Positions 1-9,108 of a stretch of 64,000 nt of DNA are shown in pieces. How positions within the stretch are numbered: position 1 is the stretch's first letter; each line of letters starts with the position of its first letter. The position numbers and the translations under genes were made by a program. Source of the DNA: Cyclobacterium marinum DSM 745. Its GTDB lineage: Bacteria; Bacteroidota; Bacteroidia; Cytophagales; Cyclobacteriaceae. Below the pieces are notes generated by a model that worked only from the letters and a program-made list of their open reading frames with translations, ran no database searches and was not told the origin of the DNA. The stretch lies in assembly GCF_000222485.1 (NCBI RefSeq), contig NC_015914.1, positions 3,454,001-3,518,000 on the forward strand, read 5' to 3'.

Positions 1-1
1 A

Positions 2-817
2 AGAATCCAGGACTCTATTCATGAGGATAAAGAAGAGCCTGCTCCGGAAAATATAAAAATAAAGTCCAATCTGGAGAAGGGTGTAGCTAAAAATAGCTGG
101 CTGAAATGGGCTGCAGTATTTATAGGGATCTTGGTAATGAGTGGCATATACTTTTTTGTTTTAAATGAAAGTATGATTACCCATAGGACGGCTTATGGTG
201 AAACCAAAAGCATTTTACTGCCTGATGGGTCTGAGGTAAAACTCAATGGGAATTCTTCACTAAGCTATTCCAACAGTTGGGAAATAGGGGAGGAAAGGGA
301 TGTGTGGTTAGAAGGAGAAGCCTACTTTACTGTAAAGCATTTGGGGGGCCATGAAAAGTTTATTGTTCATGCTACCACCGATTTTAATGTGGAGGTTTTG
401 GGGACGGAATTTAATGTGCTTAACCGAAAGGGAAAAACAAAGGTGGTCTTGTCTTCAGGAAAGGTCATGCTTAACCTCCAAAAGGAAAGCAGTGAGGAAC
501 GCTTGCAAATGGCCCCGGGAGAAATGGCGGAATACCTTCACCATGAAAAGATTATTACGAAAAAGGAAGTAGACCCTCAGGTGTATACCTCATGGAGAAA
601 TAACCGCTTACTCTTTGAGGATACCTCCTTGAGAGAGATAAAAACCATACTTGAATCTACCTATGGGCTCAAGGTAATGGTTGCAGACAGCAAATTACTT
701 GAAAAACGGGTGTATGGATCTGCCCCTAGCAATGACGTTACCTTATTGCTGGAAGGCCTGGAGAGGAGTCTGGGAAATGAGATATCGATAGAAGGAAAAC
801 TTGTCACAATTAAATAA
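2..817 (+). CDS. FecR-family anti-sigma factor (5' end outside window)
   Basis: The reading frame is open from the first bases of the window, so the N-terminal cytoplasmic part lies upstream. Visible order: a charged segment, one membrane span at about bases 105-165 (AAVFIGILVMSGIYFFV), then a periplasmic FecR domain (LPDGSEVKLNGNSSLSY, GEAYFTV, VLGTEFNV) and a C-terminal DUF4974-like segment (LLFEDTSLREI, YGLKVMV). FecR proteins hold an ECF sigma factor at the inner membrane and release it when a TonB-dependent receptor signals. The SusC gene directly downstream has an STN signalling domain, the expected partner. The sigma factor gene is presumably upstream of the window. An internal ATG at 131 is not the true start because it falls inside the membrane span. 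Confidence 0.9.
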   Translation, partial: RIQDSIHEDKEEPAPENIKIKSNLEKGVAKNSWLKWAAVFIGILVMSGIYFFVLNESMITHRTAYGETKSILLPDGSEVKLNGNSSLSYSNSWEIGEERDVWLEGEAYFTVKHLGGHEKFIVHATTDFNVEVLGTEFNVLNRKGKTKVVLSSGKVMLNLQKESSEERLQMAPGEMAEYLHHEKIITKKEVDPQVYTSWRNNRLLFEDTSLREIKTILESTYGLKVMVADSKLLEKRVYGSAPSNDVTLLLEGLERSLGNEISIEGKLVTIK

Positions 818-924
818 AATAAATAAGAGGAATATCAAAGTCATTGGCTGAAGGAATTATTAATTTGATACCAGCCGATATAATTTATCAAACCACTATA
901 TAGTACTACCGAATAATTTTTTCA

Positions 925-958
925 TCGGATCTTAAATACAAGGATTTAAGCTATCCGA
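925..958. other. Inverted repeat in the FecR-SusC intergenic region
   Basis: Arms TCGGAT+CTTAAAT (925-937) pair with ATTTAAG (944-950) and ATCCGA (953-958), with a two-base bulge. No T-run follows, so it is more likely a leader structure or protein-binding site than a terminator. The 248 bp between fecR and susC hold no other feature I recognise. Confidence 0.4.
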
Positions 959-1065
959 AGAGATTGTAAAATTGCTTTAACCAAAATGATCATTTCCAGA
1001 GAGTTAATTTTCTTACCTCCTTGGGATGGTTAAAAACTATAACTAACAACCTAACAATTTCGAAT

Positions 1066-4000
1066 ATGAAAAAACTTAACAAAATTAAATTTTCATTACT
1101 CGTCTTTATGATCGGGATAATGAATATTCAAGCCCAGGAACTCGCACTGGGAGATGGAAATCGGGTAGCTCACGTTGAAAAGAAAGCTTCAACAAATAAC
1201 TTAAAGGCTTTAATTAAAAAGCTGGAGCCTATGTATGAGGTTTCTATTGTCTGCAATAGTGATTTGATACATACCAAAATTGCTTATGAAGTTACTGATC
1301 AATCAAAATCAGTAGAGGAACACTTGTCCAAATTAACGGCAATCAGCAATCTAAGTTATCATAAATTGGATGAAGGCTTCTATGTAATTGCCGATAAGGA
1401 AGAAAAAGGAGCCATTAAAAATGATGCTTTACCGGTAGGCCTACCCAATAGCAATGCCAGGCAATCTGCAAAAAAAGAAGCAAACAGATCGATAAAAGCT
1501 GAGGAGGAAAGCATCTCAGGTACTGTGTCTTCCGAAAATGGAGAAACCTTACCCGGTGTAAACGTGCTTCTAAAAGGAACCAATATTGGTACAGTCACAG
1601 ACATGGATGGAAAATATTCCATCACCGTTCCAAACAGTACCGGAACCTTGGTTTTCTCTTTTATTGGTTTTTCTTCTCAGGAAATACCAATTTCAGGAAG
1701 AAACATTATCGATGTTACCATGGTAGATGAATCACAAGCTCTTGGTGAAGTTGTGGTAACAGCCTTCGGTTTAGAAAGAAAAAAGGAATCATTGGTTTAT
1801 TCCGTAACAGAGGTTAGAGGAGAAGAATTTACCAAATCCAGAGAAACCAACTTGGCTAATTCCTTGACCGGGAAAATTGCCGGTGTAAATGCAACCAGTA
1901 TGGCAAGTGGGCCTGGTAGTTCCAGTCGGGTAGTCATTCGTGGAAATGGCTCCTTAAATGGCAATAACCAACCGCTGTATGTAATCAATGGTATGCCAAT
2001 ATCCAATAGTCCTGCCACGGTAAAGGATCAAGCCAATGGTGCTACTACTGATTTGGGAGATGGGATTTCCAGCATCAACCCTGATGATATCGAATCCATT
2101 AGTGTACTTAAAGGTGGTGCTGCAGCGGCCCTATACGGGAGTCAGGCGGCCAATGGTGTAATCTTGATAACCACTAAAAAAGGAACCAGGCAAACCAAAG
2201 GTATTGGCATAGAGATTAACTCTAATTTTACCTTGGGAACCATCAATATTTTCCCTGAATATCAGTATGAATATGGACAAGGAAGCTTAGGAATTCGACC
2301 TCAAAGTCAGGGGGAAGCCATAAGTACCGGGCGTTTGTCATATGGTGAGCCCATGGATGGTCAGCCTTATGTGCAGTTTGATGGAGTCGAACGACCTTAT
2401 TCAGGCGTATCGATCAAAGACAATATCAAAGCATTTTATAGAAACAGTACAAATATCGTAAATACTGTATCGTTTTCTGGAGGAAATGAATCAGTTCTTT
2501 ACCGAGTGTCTGCCTCAGATCTTCAATCAGGAGCTATCGTAAAAGGCTCTACTTACGACAGGCAAACAGCCAATGTGAATTTAAAAGCTTTTTTAAGTGA
2601 TAAATTGAGCTTTGATACCCAGGTGCAATACAACTATGAAGTAGGAACCAACCGTCCGGGGGTAGGTTATGTAGGGACCAACTCTGCATGGGGCGTCTAT
2701 TTGTTGGCCAATACGGTCGATATTACTGATTTAGCGCCTGGCTACAACCCGGAAACCGGGCAGGAAGTAGAATGGCAACATGTAAATCAAGCCACAAACC
2801 CTTATTTTGCCAGAGACAGAATGGGGAACAAAGATGTGAAAGACAGGGTGATGGCTCAAGGAAGTCTCACCTACGATTTGTTACCTAATTTGTTTATCAA
2901 AGCGGATTTCATGCGGGATTTTAGCAGCTGGAGAGAGGAAGATTACTATCCTGTAGGGACAGCTTTCAGACCTTTAGGAACTTACCGCTCACAGGAAGAG
3001 CTTCGTACCCGAAGTAATGGTCGTGTGATAGCCAATTACAACACTACCTTTAGCAATGGCATTAACTTAACAGCAATGGTAGGAGGCAATCTAGAACGTG
3101 ATATTTTGGATGTTTCCAACCTTATAGGTTCTGAATACATTATTCCTGATTGGATTAGCCCTGTTAATCTAAATATCCTGGCTCCTTCTAAAGGGTTTTA
3201 TCGAACAGGGACCAATTCTGTTTTCAGTTCCTTGGATTTTAACCTTAAAGAAACTTACTATCTAAGTATCACAGGTAGGCAGGATCAGTTTTCTACCCTG
3301 AACCCCGGAAACAATAAAATCTTTTATCCTTCGGTGGGTGGTAGTGTAATTTTATCAAATGCTTTTGACCTTCCGGATGCGATAAGTTTTGCGAAGTTAA
3401 GGGGTTCTTGGGCTCAGGTAGGTTCTGCCACAGTGGATGCCTATGCCATCAATCAGTTGTATGGTTTTCGTTTGGGAGGGCATTTAGGTGTGCCGGTCCA
3501 AACTTCCAGTTCTGCTATCTCAAACCCAGAATTGAGACCTTTGACTTCTACTACTTCGGAGATAGGATTTGATGCTCAGTTTTTTGACAACAGGTTTGGT
3601 ATAGACTTTACCTTATACAGCAAGATCAATCAGGATGATATCGTTTCTACGGCCATCGCTCCTTCTTCTGGAGCTACTTCAACCTTATTGAATGTAGGAG
3701 AAATTAGCAATAAAGGTATAGAATTGCTATTGACCGGTAATCCCATAAGGACATCAGTATTTTCTTGGAATGTAAGCTATAATTTGGCCTACAACAAAAA
3801 TAGGGTGCTAACCTTGGCCCCGGGCCAAGCCACCGGTAACAGTAGCTTATTGGGCAAAGACTCTAGTACACGTTTTGGAAGAAGTTATGAGTATACAGAG
3901 GACGGAATTCGCGTTTACAATAGCTTAAGCGGATACGCTATGTTAGGTCCCACCATGCCACTTGGTATAGGTGTTCCACCATATACCATGGGTTTTGAAA

Positions 4001-4500
4001 ACACCTTTACTTATAAAAATTTCTCCCTTAATGCACTTATTGATGCCAAATTTGGAAACCAGTTCTTTTCCCAAGCAAAACAGTACATGTGGAGATTTGG
4101 TTTGCTCAAAGAAACTTTGCCGGGTAGAGACAATGGCTTGACAGTAGAAGGTGTAGATGAAAATGGAGATGCATTTTCTAAGACATGGCCTGCCAGTTTT
4201 ATGTCTACTTATTATAACAATGATGGGCAATATGCTACCAACTTTATGATCGATGGAAGCTTTGTTAAATTAAGAAGTGTGGTTTTGAATTATAACATTC
4301 CTGTAGAAAAATTACAGTTTGTGAATTTAACCACCGCTCAAATATCGTTGGTGGCGAGAAACCTTGCTATCCTATACAGAAACTCAGATCATTTTGATCC
4401 GGAACAAGGGTCAGATCCTAATAGCAACTCTCAGAATTTCTCTGGAGTAATGCTGCCAAGGACAAGAGAGATAGGTTTTAATTTAAGGGTGGCATTCTAA
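1066..4500 (+). CDS. SusC/RagA-family TonB-dependent outer-membrane receptor with STN domain
   Basis: 1144 residues from the ATG at 1066, which opens a clean signal peptide (MKKLNKIKFSLLVFMIG...QAQ); an in-frame TTG at 1021 is rejected because it would bury this signal. Order: STN (secretin/TonB short N-terminal) domain at about 45-115, carboxypeptidase-regulatory-like domain at about 150-220 (ISGTVSSENGETLPGVNVLL), a TonB-box-like EVVVTAFG, the plug with RGNGSLNG and ISSINPDDIESISVLKG, then the barrel ending in ...NLRVAF with terminal Phe as usual for outer-membrane proteins. It imports a substrate bound by the SusD lipoprotein using TonB energy. The STN domain marks it as a transducer that talks to the upstream FecR protein. 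Substrate cannot be read from sequence. Confidence 0.95.
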   Translation: MKKLNKIKFSLLVFMIGIMNIQAQELALGDGNRVAHVEKKASTNNLKALIKKLEPMYEVSIVCNSDLIHTKIAYEVTDQSKSVEEHLSKLTAISNLSYHKLDEGFYVIADKEEKGAIKNDALPVGLPNSNARQSAKKEANRSIKAEEESISGTVSSENGETLPGVNVLLKGTNIGTVTDMDGKYSITVPNSTGTLVFSFIGFSSQEIPISGRNIIDVTMVDESQALGEVVVTAFGLERKKESLVYSVTEVRGEEFTKSRETNLANSLTGKIAGVNATSMASGPGSSSRVVIRGNGSLNGNNQPLYVINGMPISNSPATVKDQANGATTDLGDGISSINPDDIESISVLKGGAAAALYGSQAANGVILITTKKGTRQTKGIGIEINSNFTLGTINIFPEYQYEYGQGSLGIRPQSQGEAISTGRLSYGEPMDGQPYVQFDGVERPYSGVSIKDNIKAFYRNSTNIVNTVSFSGGNESVLYRVSASDLQSGAIVKGSTYDRQTANVNLKAFLSDKLSFDTQVQYNYEVGTNRPGVGYVGTNSAWGVYLLANTVDITDLAPGYNPETGQEVEWQHVNQATNPYFARDRMGNKDVKDRVMAQGSLTYDLLPNLFIKADFMRDFSSWREEDYYPVGTAFRPLGTYRSQEELRTRSNGRVIANYNTTFSNGINLTAMVGGNLERDILDVSNLIGSEYIIPDWISPVNLNILAPSKGFYRTGTNSVFSSLDFNLKETYYLSITGRQDQFSTLNPGNNKIFYPSVGGSVILSNAFDLPDAISFAKLRGSWAQVGSATVDAYAINQLYGFRLGGHLGVPVQTSSSAISNPELRPLTSTTSEIGFDAQFFDNRFGIDFTLYSKINQDDIVSTAIAPSSGATSTLLNVGEISNKGIELLLTGNPIRTSVFSWNVSYNLAYNKNRVLTLAPGQATGNSSLLGKDSSTRFGRSYEYTEDGIRVYNSLSGYAMLGPTMPLGIGVPPYTMGFENTFTYKNFSLNALIDAKFGNQFFSQAKQYMWRFGLLKETLPGRDNGLTVEGVDENGDAFSKTWPASFMSTYYNNDGQYATNFMIDGSFVKLRSVVLNYNIPVEKLQFVNLTTAQISLVARNLAILYRNSDHFDPEQGSDPNSNSQNFSGVMLPRTREIGFNLRVAF

Positions 4501-4550
4501 TGAGGCTTTCCCTATGTATCACCAATTTATTTCTTAAACAAAATGATATT

Positions 4551-6128
4551 ATGAAAAAGTATTCAAATATATATATAATTAGTCTTGCCCTAACACTAAT
4601 AGGCATGACTTCCTGTAACGATTTTACAGATAGTTTAAGCGACTTGAATAAAAACCCGAATGCGTATGAAGAGGTTATTCCTGAATTTCTTTTTACAAAT
4701 TCATTGCTCGATGGGGTCTCATTTAATTTTACCAATGGAGCAGATGGGCAGCATTTTATCTTTGCCCAGGCAATGCAACACTTTTCTACGCATTCAGAGG
4801 TAAGAGGAACAGGCGACAAATATTTCAATGAAAGTGCTGCCAGAAGTCATTGGCCGGTTTACAATACTGCACTCGCAGACAATGAGCGAGTGATCAATGC
4901 TGTGAAAGAGGACCCAAATTCTATCAATTTGCTTTCTGCAGCAAGAATCTGGAAAGTTTATATGTTTCATTTGGTAACAGACCTTCATGGTGATGTGCCT
5001 TATTTTGAAGCATTGAAAAGTGCAGAGGGCCTCTTGCAACCCGTATATGATACCCAAGAAGTGATTTACGAAGATATGTTGGAGGAACTGGAACAAGCGG
5101 CGGCAGCATTTAATCCTTCATTGCCTACTTTTGGCCCTTCAGATTTGTTTTACGGGGGAGATATAGATAAATGGAAAAAGTTTGCCAATTCCTTAATGCT
5201 TAGATTAAGTATGCGATTGACAGAGGTTCGTCCGGATTTGGCAGAAACTTGGGCCAAAAAGGCAATTGCAGCGGGGGTGATTATAGAAGATGATGAAATC
5301 GCAAAAGTTTCTTATTTAGATGGGCAAATAGAGCACAGTAGAAATCCCAAAGCAGCTAATTTATTGGTTCAAGATTACCAAAACCCACAGGCAGGCGTTA
5401 GCAATACCCAAGGAGGGAAATTTGCAGAAACTTTTATTGAGCACTTGAAAGCAACAGGAGATCCTAGGTTGAACGTAATGTCAGTAGTTTGGGTAGATAA
5501 TCCTGATGGAGATGGGTATGTCTATGATACTGCTACAAGCATTCAAAGGGGGATGAAAAATGGGGCTTTATTTGGGGAGCCGGATGATTTCCATACCTAT
5601 TCCGAACCACATCCAAATACTGTGTTAAGTTATGCCAGCCCGGTATTGACGATGACCAATGCTGAAACAAACCTATTATTAGCTGAAGCAAGCATTAGAG
5701 GTTGGTATGGAGGAAGTGCCAAAGCTGCCTACGAAGATGCCGTAAGGGCAGGAATGAGGCATTGGGCCCTTTTTGGAGACGAGGGGATCATTTCGTCCGA
5801 AAAAATTGAGAGTTATATAGCAAGGAATCCCTTTAAAGAGACAGGGACTTTTGATGAAAAACTTGAGCAAATCAGTACACAAAAATGGGTCTCCTTATTC
5901 CTTGATAATTATGAAATCTTTTCTAACTGGAGAAGAACCGGCTACCCGGAGTTAATTCCTACCAATTATCCGGGAAATATTACCGGAGGCACCATCCCTA
6001 GGAGGTTAATTATTCCGGACTCTGAATTGAATCTGAATGAGGATAATTTCATGGAAGCCTATAATAGGCAGGGTGTAGGTAACTTACTTACAAGTACAGT
6101 TTGGTGGGATCCTAAATTTCCAAGATGA
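4551..6128 (+). CDS. SusD/RagB-like nutrient-binding lipoprotein (SusD_2 type)
   Basis: About 525 residues from the ATG at 4551. It begins with a type II signal peptide with lipobox GMTSC (Cys22), so it is anchored as a surface lipoprotein. The earlier ATG at 4500, overlapping the susC stop, would add 17 residues ahead of the signal and is less likely. Features of the SusD-like fold include the N-terminal LNKNPNAYEEV segment, TPR-like helices (AARIWKVYMFHLVTDLHGDVPYFEAL) and a C-terminal PRRLIIPDSELNLNEDN stretch; the pattern fits the SusD_2 subgroup better than classical SusD. It forms the lid of the SusCD transporter. Its gene follows susC directly and is closed by a strong terminator at 6160. 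Confidence 0.93.
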   Translation: MKKYSNIYIISLALTLIGMTSCNDFTDSLSDLNKNPNAYEEVIPEFLFTNSLLDGVSFNFTNGADGQHFIFAQAMQHFSTHSEVRGTGDKYFNESAARSHWPVYNTALADNERVINAVKEDPNSINLLSAARIWKVYMFHLVTDLHGDVPYFEALKSAEGLLQPVYDTQEVIYEDMLEELEQAAAAFNPSLPTFGPSDLFYGGDIDKWKKFANSLMLRLSMRLTEVRPDLAETWAKKAIAAGVIIEDDEIAKVSYLDGQIEHSRNPKAANLLVQDYQNPQAGVSNTQGGKFAETFIEHLKATGDPRLNVMSVVWVDNPDGDGYVYDTATSIQRGMKNGALFGEPDDFHTYSEPHPNTVLSYASPVLTMTNAETNLLLAEASIRGWYGGSAKAAYEDAVRAGMRHWALFGDEGIISSEKIESYIARNPFKETGTFDEKLEQISTQKWVSLFLDNYEIFSNWRRTGYPELIPTNYPGNITGGTIPRRLIIPDSELNLNEDNFMEAYNRQGVGNLLTSTVWWDPKFPR

Positions 6129-6159
6129 AATGCCTATATTTAAATAGAATTTTATTTTC

Positions 6160-6197
6160 CCTGAGCTCGGTTGTTAATCGATCGAGCTCAGGCTTTT
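6160..6197 (+). terminator. Rho-independent terminator after susCD
   Basis: Perfect 10-bp arms CCTGAGCTCG (6160-6169) and CGAGCTCAGG (6183-6192), 13-nt loop, followed by CTTTT. It closes the susC-susD transcript and separates it from the hydrolase gene at 6422. A short overlapping reading frame here (6125-6313) is not believed to be a gene. Confidence 0.8.
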
Positions 6198-6421
6198 ACT
6201 TTAACCTGAAATGTGTAATAGACAATTTAACTGCTAACACCACATTAAAATCAATCCCTTGTTGTTTCAATTTGACCATAGCGATGCTATGCTACAATCT
6301 GGAAATAGCTTGATTTTCTTGCGATAATATCACTCCCTGACAAGTTCAGAACTGGCATTTCGATTCCTATTACATAGTCCGGATTTAATTACAATTTTTA
6401 ACCAACGTACTATCATTAAAA

Positions 6422-8269
6422 ATGAAAAGAAAAGCACATTTAAGTAATGAGAAACCATTAAATTTTAAACAACAATTTGGAAAACCTTTCTGGCTATTAA
6501 TTTGTCTGATGATAGTTTCCTTAGGGCTGGTCCAAGGAAATCCTGAACCTGATCCAATTTTATATGAGGTAAAAATTGAAAGGCACCAGCCGGTAAAAAT
6601 GAGGGATGGTGTTATTCTTTATGCAGATATTTATAGACCAGCAAAAGAAGGCAAATATCCGGTTATTTTGACGAGAACCCCTTATGGAGTACAGCGTGTA
6701 GGTGTGCACCATGAGCGAATGACCAAATTTGCTCAAAGAGGTTATGTGGCTATTGTTCAGGATGTTCGCGGAAGGTATGAAAGCGAAGGAATATGGGATC
6801 CTTTTAGGGATGAGGCAAAGGATGGTTTTGATACCATAGAGTGGGCAGCAAAATTAGACTGCTCCAATGGTAAAGTAGCCACCCAGGGAGGAAGTTATTT
6901 GGGACATAACCAATGGGCTGCTGCCAGTCAAGCACCCCCAAGCCTTGAAGCAATTTTCCCATCCGTGGCCTCTACCAATGTATATGCCAACTGGATTACC
7001 ATGGGAGGAGCCTTCAGATTAAGCTTTAACTATGGTTGGGGTGTAGTTAGAATGCCAAATAAAATCATGCTTCCTCAGGATTGGCACACTGCGGCTTATA
7101 CACCGGAAGAGCTTAAATATGAGAATATTTTATACCATCTTCCATTAAAAGACGGTGACTTGGCCAGTGCAGGAAAAGCAGTCCCGCATTACAGGGATTG
7201 GGTCACCCATGAAGCTTATGATGACTATTGGAAAGAGGTAAGTGATGAGGAAAGGTTCAATAAAATTACTGTTCCGGCTTACAATACCGGAGGTTGGTTT
7301 GATATATTCGTGATGGGTACCATCAATGGATATGTAGGCATGAAAAACCATGGTGGAACGGCTGAAGCAAGAAAAGGAACGAAAATGCTTATCGGGCCTT
7401 GGGGACATGGACCATCTAAATCTAACTCATATGGGGATATGAAATTTTCAGAAGATGCTTATGTGGATCTTTTTGAAGAAGAATTAAAGTATTATGATTA
7501 TTATTTGAAAGGTATTCAAAATGGCCTAGACAAAGAAAAGCCGGTCCAAATTTACTATATGGGCGAAAACAAGTGGAGGCATGAAGACGACTGGCCAATT
7601 CCCGGAACTGTATACAAAGAATTGTACCTAGGAGGTGATGCTCCGGCAAATTCTGTTAGAGGAGGGGGAACTTTGAGTTTTGAGAAAGCAGATAAAGCGC
7701 TTACTGATACCTATACCTATGATCCACAAGTTCCAGTGCCTACTTATGGAGGCAATAATTGTTGCGGTACACCTACCCCTGCTGGGCCGAAAGACCAAAG
7801 GGTACTCGAAAGAAGAAACGATATTTTGGTCTATACTTCCGAATTTTTGACTGAACCTGTTTCCATTGCAGGGCCTGTATCCATGAAGCTCTTTGCTGCC
7901 ACTGATGGACCTGATACAGACTGGATGATCAAATTGGTAGATGTTTACCCTGATGGAAGTGCCTACCCAATATCTGAAGGGATATTGAGGGCAAAGTTTA
8001 GAAATGGTACAGAAAAAGCAGAGCTATTGAAAGCCAACAAGGTTTATGAGTATGAAATAACACTTACAGGCACTGCCAATGTTTTCAAGCCGGGTCACCG
8101 AATAAGAGTAGACATTACTTCAAGTAATTTTCCGCAATTTGACAGGAATCCCAATACCGGTAAGCCATTGGGAAGCAGTGACGAAACAAGAGTTGCCCAA
8201 CAAACAATTCACCATGGAGGACCAAGAGCAAGTCATATTATCCTACCCATTGTAAAAGGGTTTGAATAA
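6422..8269 (+). CDS. Exported CocE/NonD-family (peptidase S15-like) hydrolase
   Basis: 615 residues with an N-terminal hydrophobic stretch (about 22-38, FWLLICLMIVSLGLVQG), so probably exported. The alpha/beta-hydrolase part has MRDGVILYADIYRP, TRTPYG and the nucleophile motif GGSYLG with Ser158. The C-terminal jelly-roll domain of the family is visible as DTDWMIKLVDVYPDG and PGHRIRVDITSSNFPQF. CocE/NonD enzymes cleave acyl esters or amides (cocaine esterase, X-Pro dipeptidyl peptidase, glutaryl acylase); the actual bond cannot be told from sequence. It sits between susCD and genes for an exported RidA-like protein, a BASS transporter and an exported gamma-glutamyltranspeptidase, all on the same strand. 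That suggests degradation of an imported amide- or peptide-like compound. Confidence 0.9.
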   Translation: MKRKAHLSNEKPLNFKQQFGKPFWLLICLMIVSLGLVQGNPEPDPILYEVKIERHQPVKMRDGVILYADIYRPAKEGKYPVILTRTPYGVQRVGVHHERMTKFAQRGYVAIVQDVRGRYESEGIWDPFRDEAKDGFDTIEWAAKLDCSNGKVATQGGSYLGHNQWAAASQAPPSLEAIFPSVASTNVYANWITMGGAFRLSFNYGWGVVRMPNKIMLPQDWHTAAYTPEELKYENILYHLPLKDGDLASAGKAVPHYRDWVTHEAYDDYWKEVSDEERFNKITVPAYNTGGWFDIFVMGTINGYVGMKNHGGTAEARKGTKMLIGPWGHGPSKSNSYGDMKFSEDAYVDLFEEELKYYDYYLKGIQNGLDKEKPVQIYYMGENKWRHEDDWPIPGTVYKELYLGGDAPANSVRGGGTLSFEKADKALTDTYTYDPQVPVPTYGGNNCCGTPTPAGPKDQRVLERRNDILVYTSEFLTEPVSIAGPVSMKLFAATDGPDTDWMIKLVDVYPDGSAYPISEGILRAKFRNGTEKAELLKANKVYEYEITLTGTANVFKPGHRIRVDITSSNFPQFDRNPNTGKPLGSSDETRVAQQTIHHGGPRASHIILPIVKGFE

Positions 8270-8309
8270 ATAGCTTTACAATCAACAACCACTTATAACC
8301 ACTAATGCT

Positions 8310-8346
8310 ATAATCCATTCTCTGAAATTCGGGGAATGGATTATTT
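8310..8346 (+). terminator. Probable terminator hairpin after CocE-like gene
   Basis: Perfect 11-bp arms ATAATCCATTC (8310-8320) and GAATGGATTAT (8334-8344), 13-nt loop, weak T-rich tail. It lies 40 bp after the hydrolase stop and suggests that the RidA-like gene has its own promoter in 8347-8513. Confidence 0.6.
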
Positions 8347-8513
8347 ATGCCTATAATATTGGGATTGAGGGTTTGAAATTAGCTTGTTTTAAGTAAAATT
8401 GTACCATTCATCAAAAACTGGCAATCAAAATTAACAATATTTACTTATATTAAATTTAGGTTCGCATATTTGATGGTCTTATATTACCCATATGTTTTAA
8501 ATTCACTTCTGTT

Positions 8514-9065
8514 ATGACAATTAAAATTCATCAAATGCTGTTGCTGGCAATTTTCCTTTTGGTAGGCCAGGTTCAATTCTCTTTTGCGCAAAATTCAGGT
8601 AACGATCCCGAAGCCAAATTAAAAGAAATGGGTATCATCTTGAAAACCCCTGGGGACCCTACCGCTAATTTTGTATTGGCCGTTCAGGTTGGAAACCTTG
8701 TTTTCCTATCAGGACATGGTCCTATGCAGGAAAATGGAGAATATATGAAAGGTAAACTGGGATCGGAATTGACCGTTGATGAGGGGGCATTTGCCGCTAG
8801 ACTGACCGGTATATCGCTTTTAACCTCACTCAAACACACCATAGGGTCTCTCGATCGGGTAAAGAGAATTGTTAAAGTCTTAGGAATGGTCAATGCTGCT
8901 CCTGATTTTGAACAACATCCTCAAGTAATGCATGGTTTTTCTGATTTTATGGTTGAAGTTTTTGGAGAAAGTGGTAAACATGCACGCTCCGCTGTAGGAA
9001 TGGGGTCTTTGCCTTTTGGTATTCCCGTAGAGATTGAAATGATCGTAGAATTGAAAGAGGAATAA
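8514..9065 (+). CDS. RidA/YjgF-family protein with signal peptide
   Basis: 183 residues. The first 25 form a signal peptide (LLLAIFLLVGQVQFSFAQ). The rest is a complete YjgF/YER057c/UK114 fold of the longer endoribonuclease-like subgroup: VQVGNLVFLSGHGP, KGKLGSELTVDEG, RIVKVLGMVNAAPDFEQHPQV, ARSAVGMGSLPFGIPVEIE. The Arg of ARSAVG and Glu of VEIE, which bind the substrate carboxylate and water in RidA deaminases, are kept. RidA proteins hydrolyse reactive enamines/imines, normally in the cytoplasm; an exported one is unusual and its substrate is unknown. It is in line with the transporter and gamma-glutamyltranspeptidase downstream. Confidence 0.9.
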   Translation: MTIKIHQMLLLAIFLLVGQVQFSFAQNSGNDPEAKLKEMGIILKTPGDPTANFVLAVQVGNLVFLSGHGPMQENGEYMKGKLGSELTVDEGAFAARLTGISLLTSLKHTIGSLDRVKRIVKVLGMVNAAPDFEQHPQVMHGFSDFMVEVFGESGKHARSAVGMGSLPFGIPVEIEMIVELKEE

Positions 9066-9108
9066 ACAGAATTAAACAAATTGGCTAACCTTTATAATAC
9101 CATTTGCT

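Noticed and set aside
1021..1065. Upstream TTG start for the SusC gene
   Set aside because: The ATG at 1066 opens a normal signal peptide directly; the extra 15 residues would precede it.
6125..6313. 62-codon frame overlapping the susD stop
   Set aside because: It reads through the terminator hairpin at 6160-6197 and has no family resemblance.
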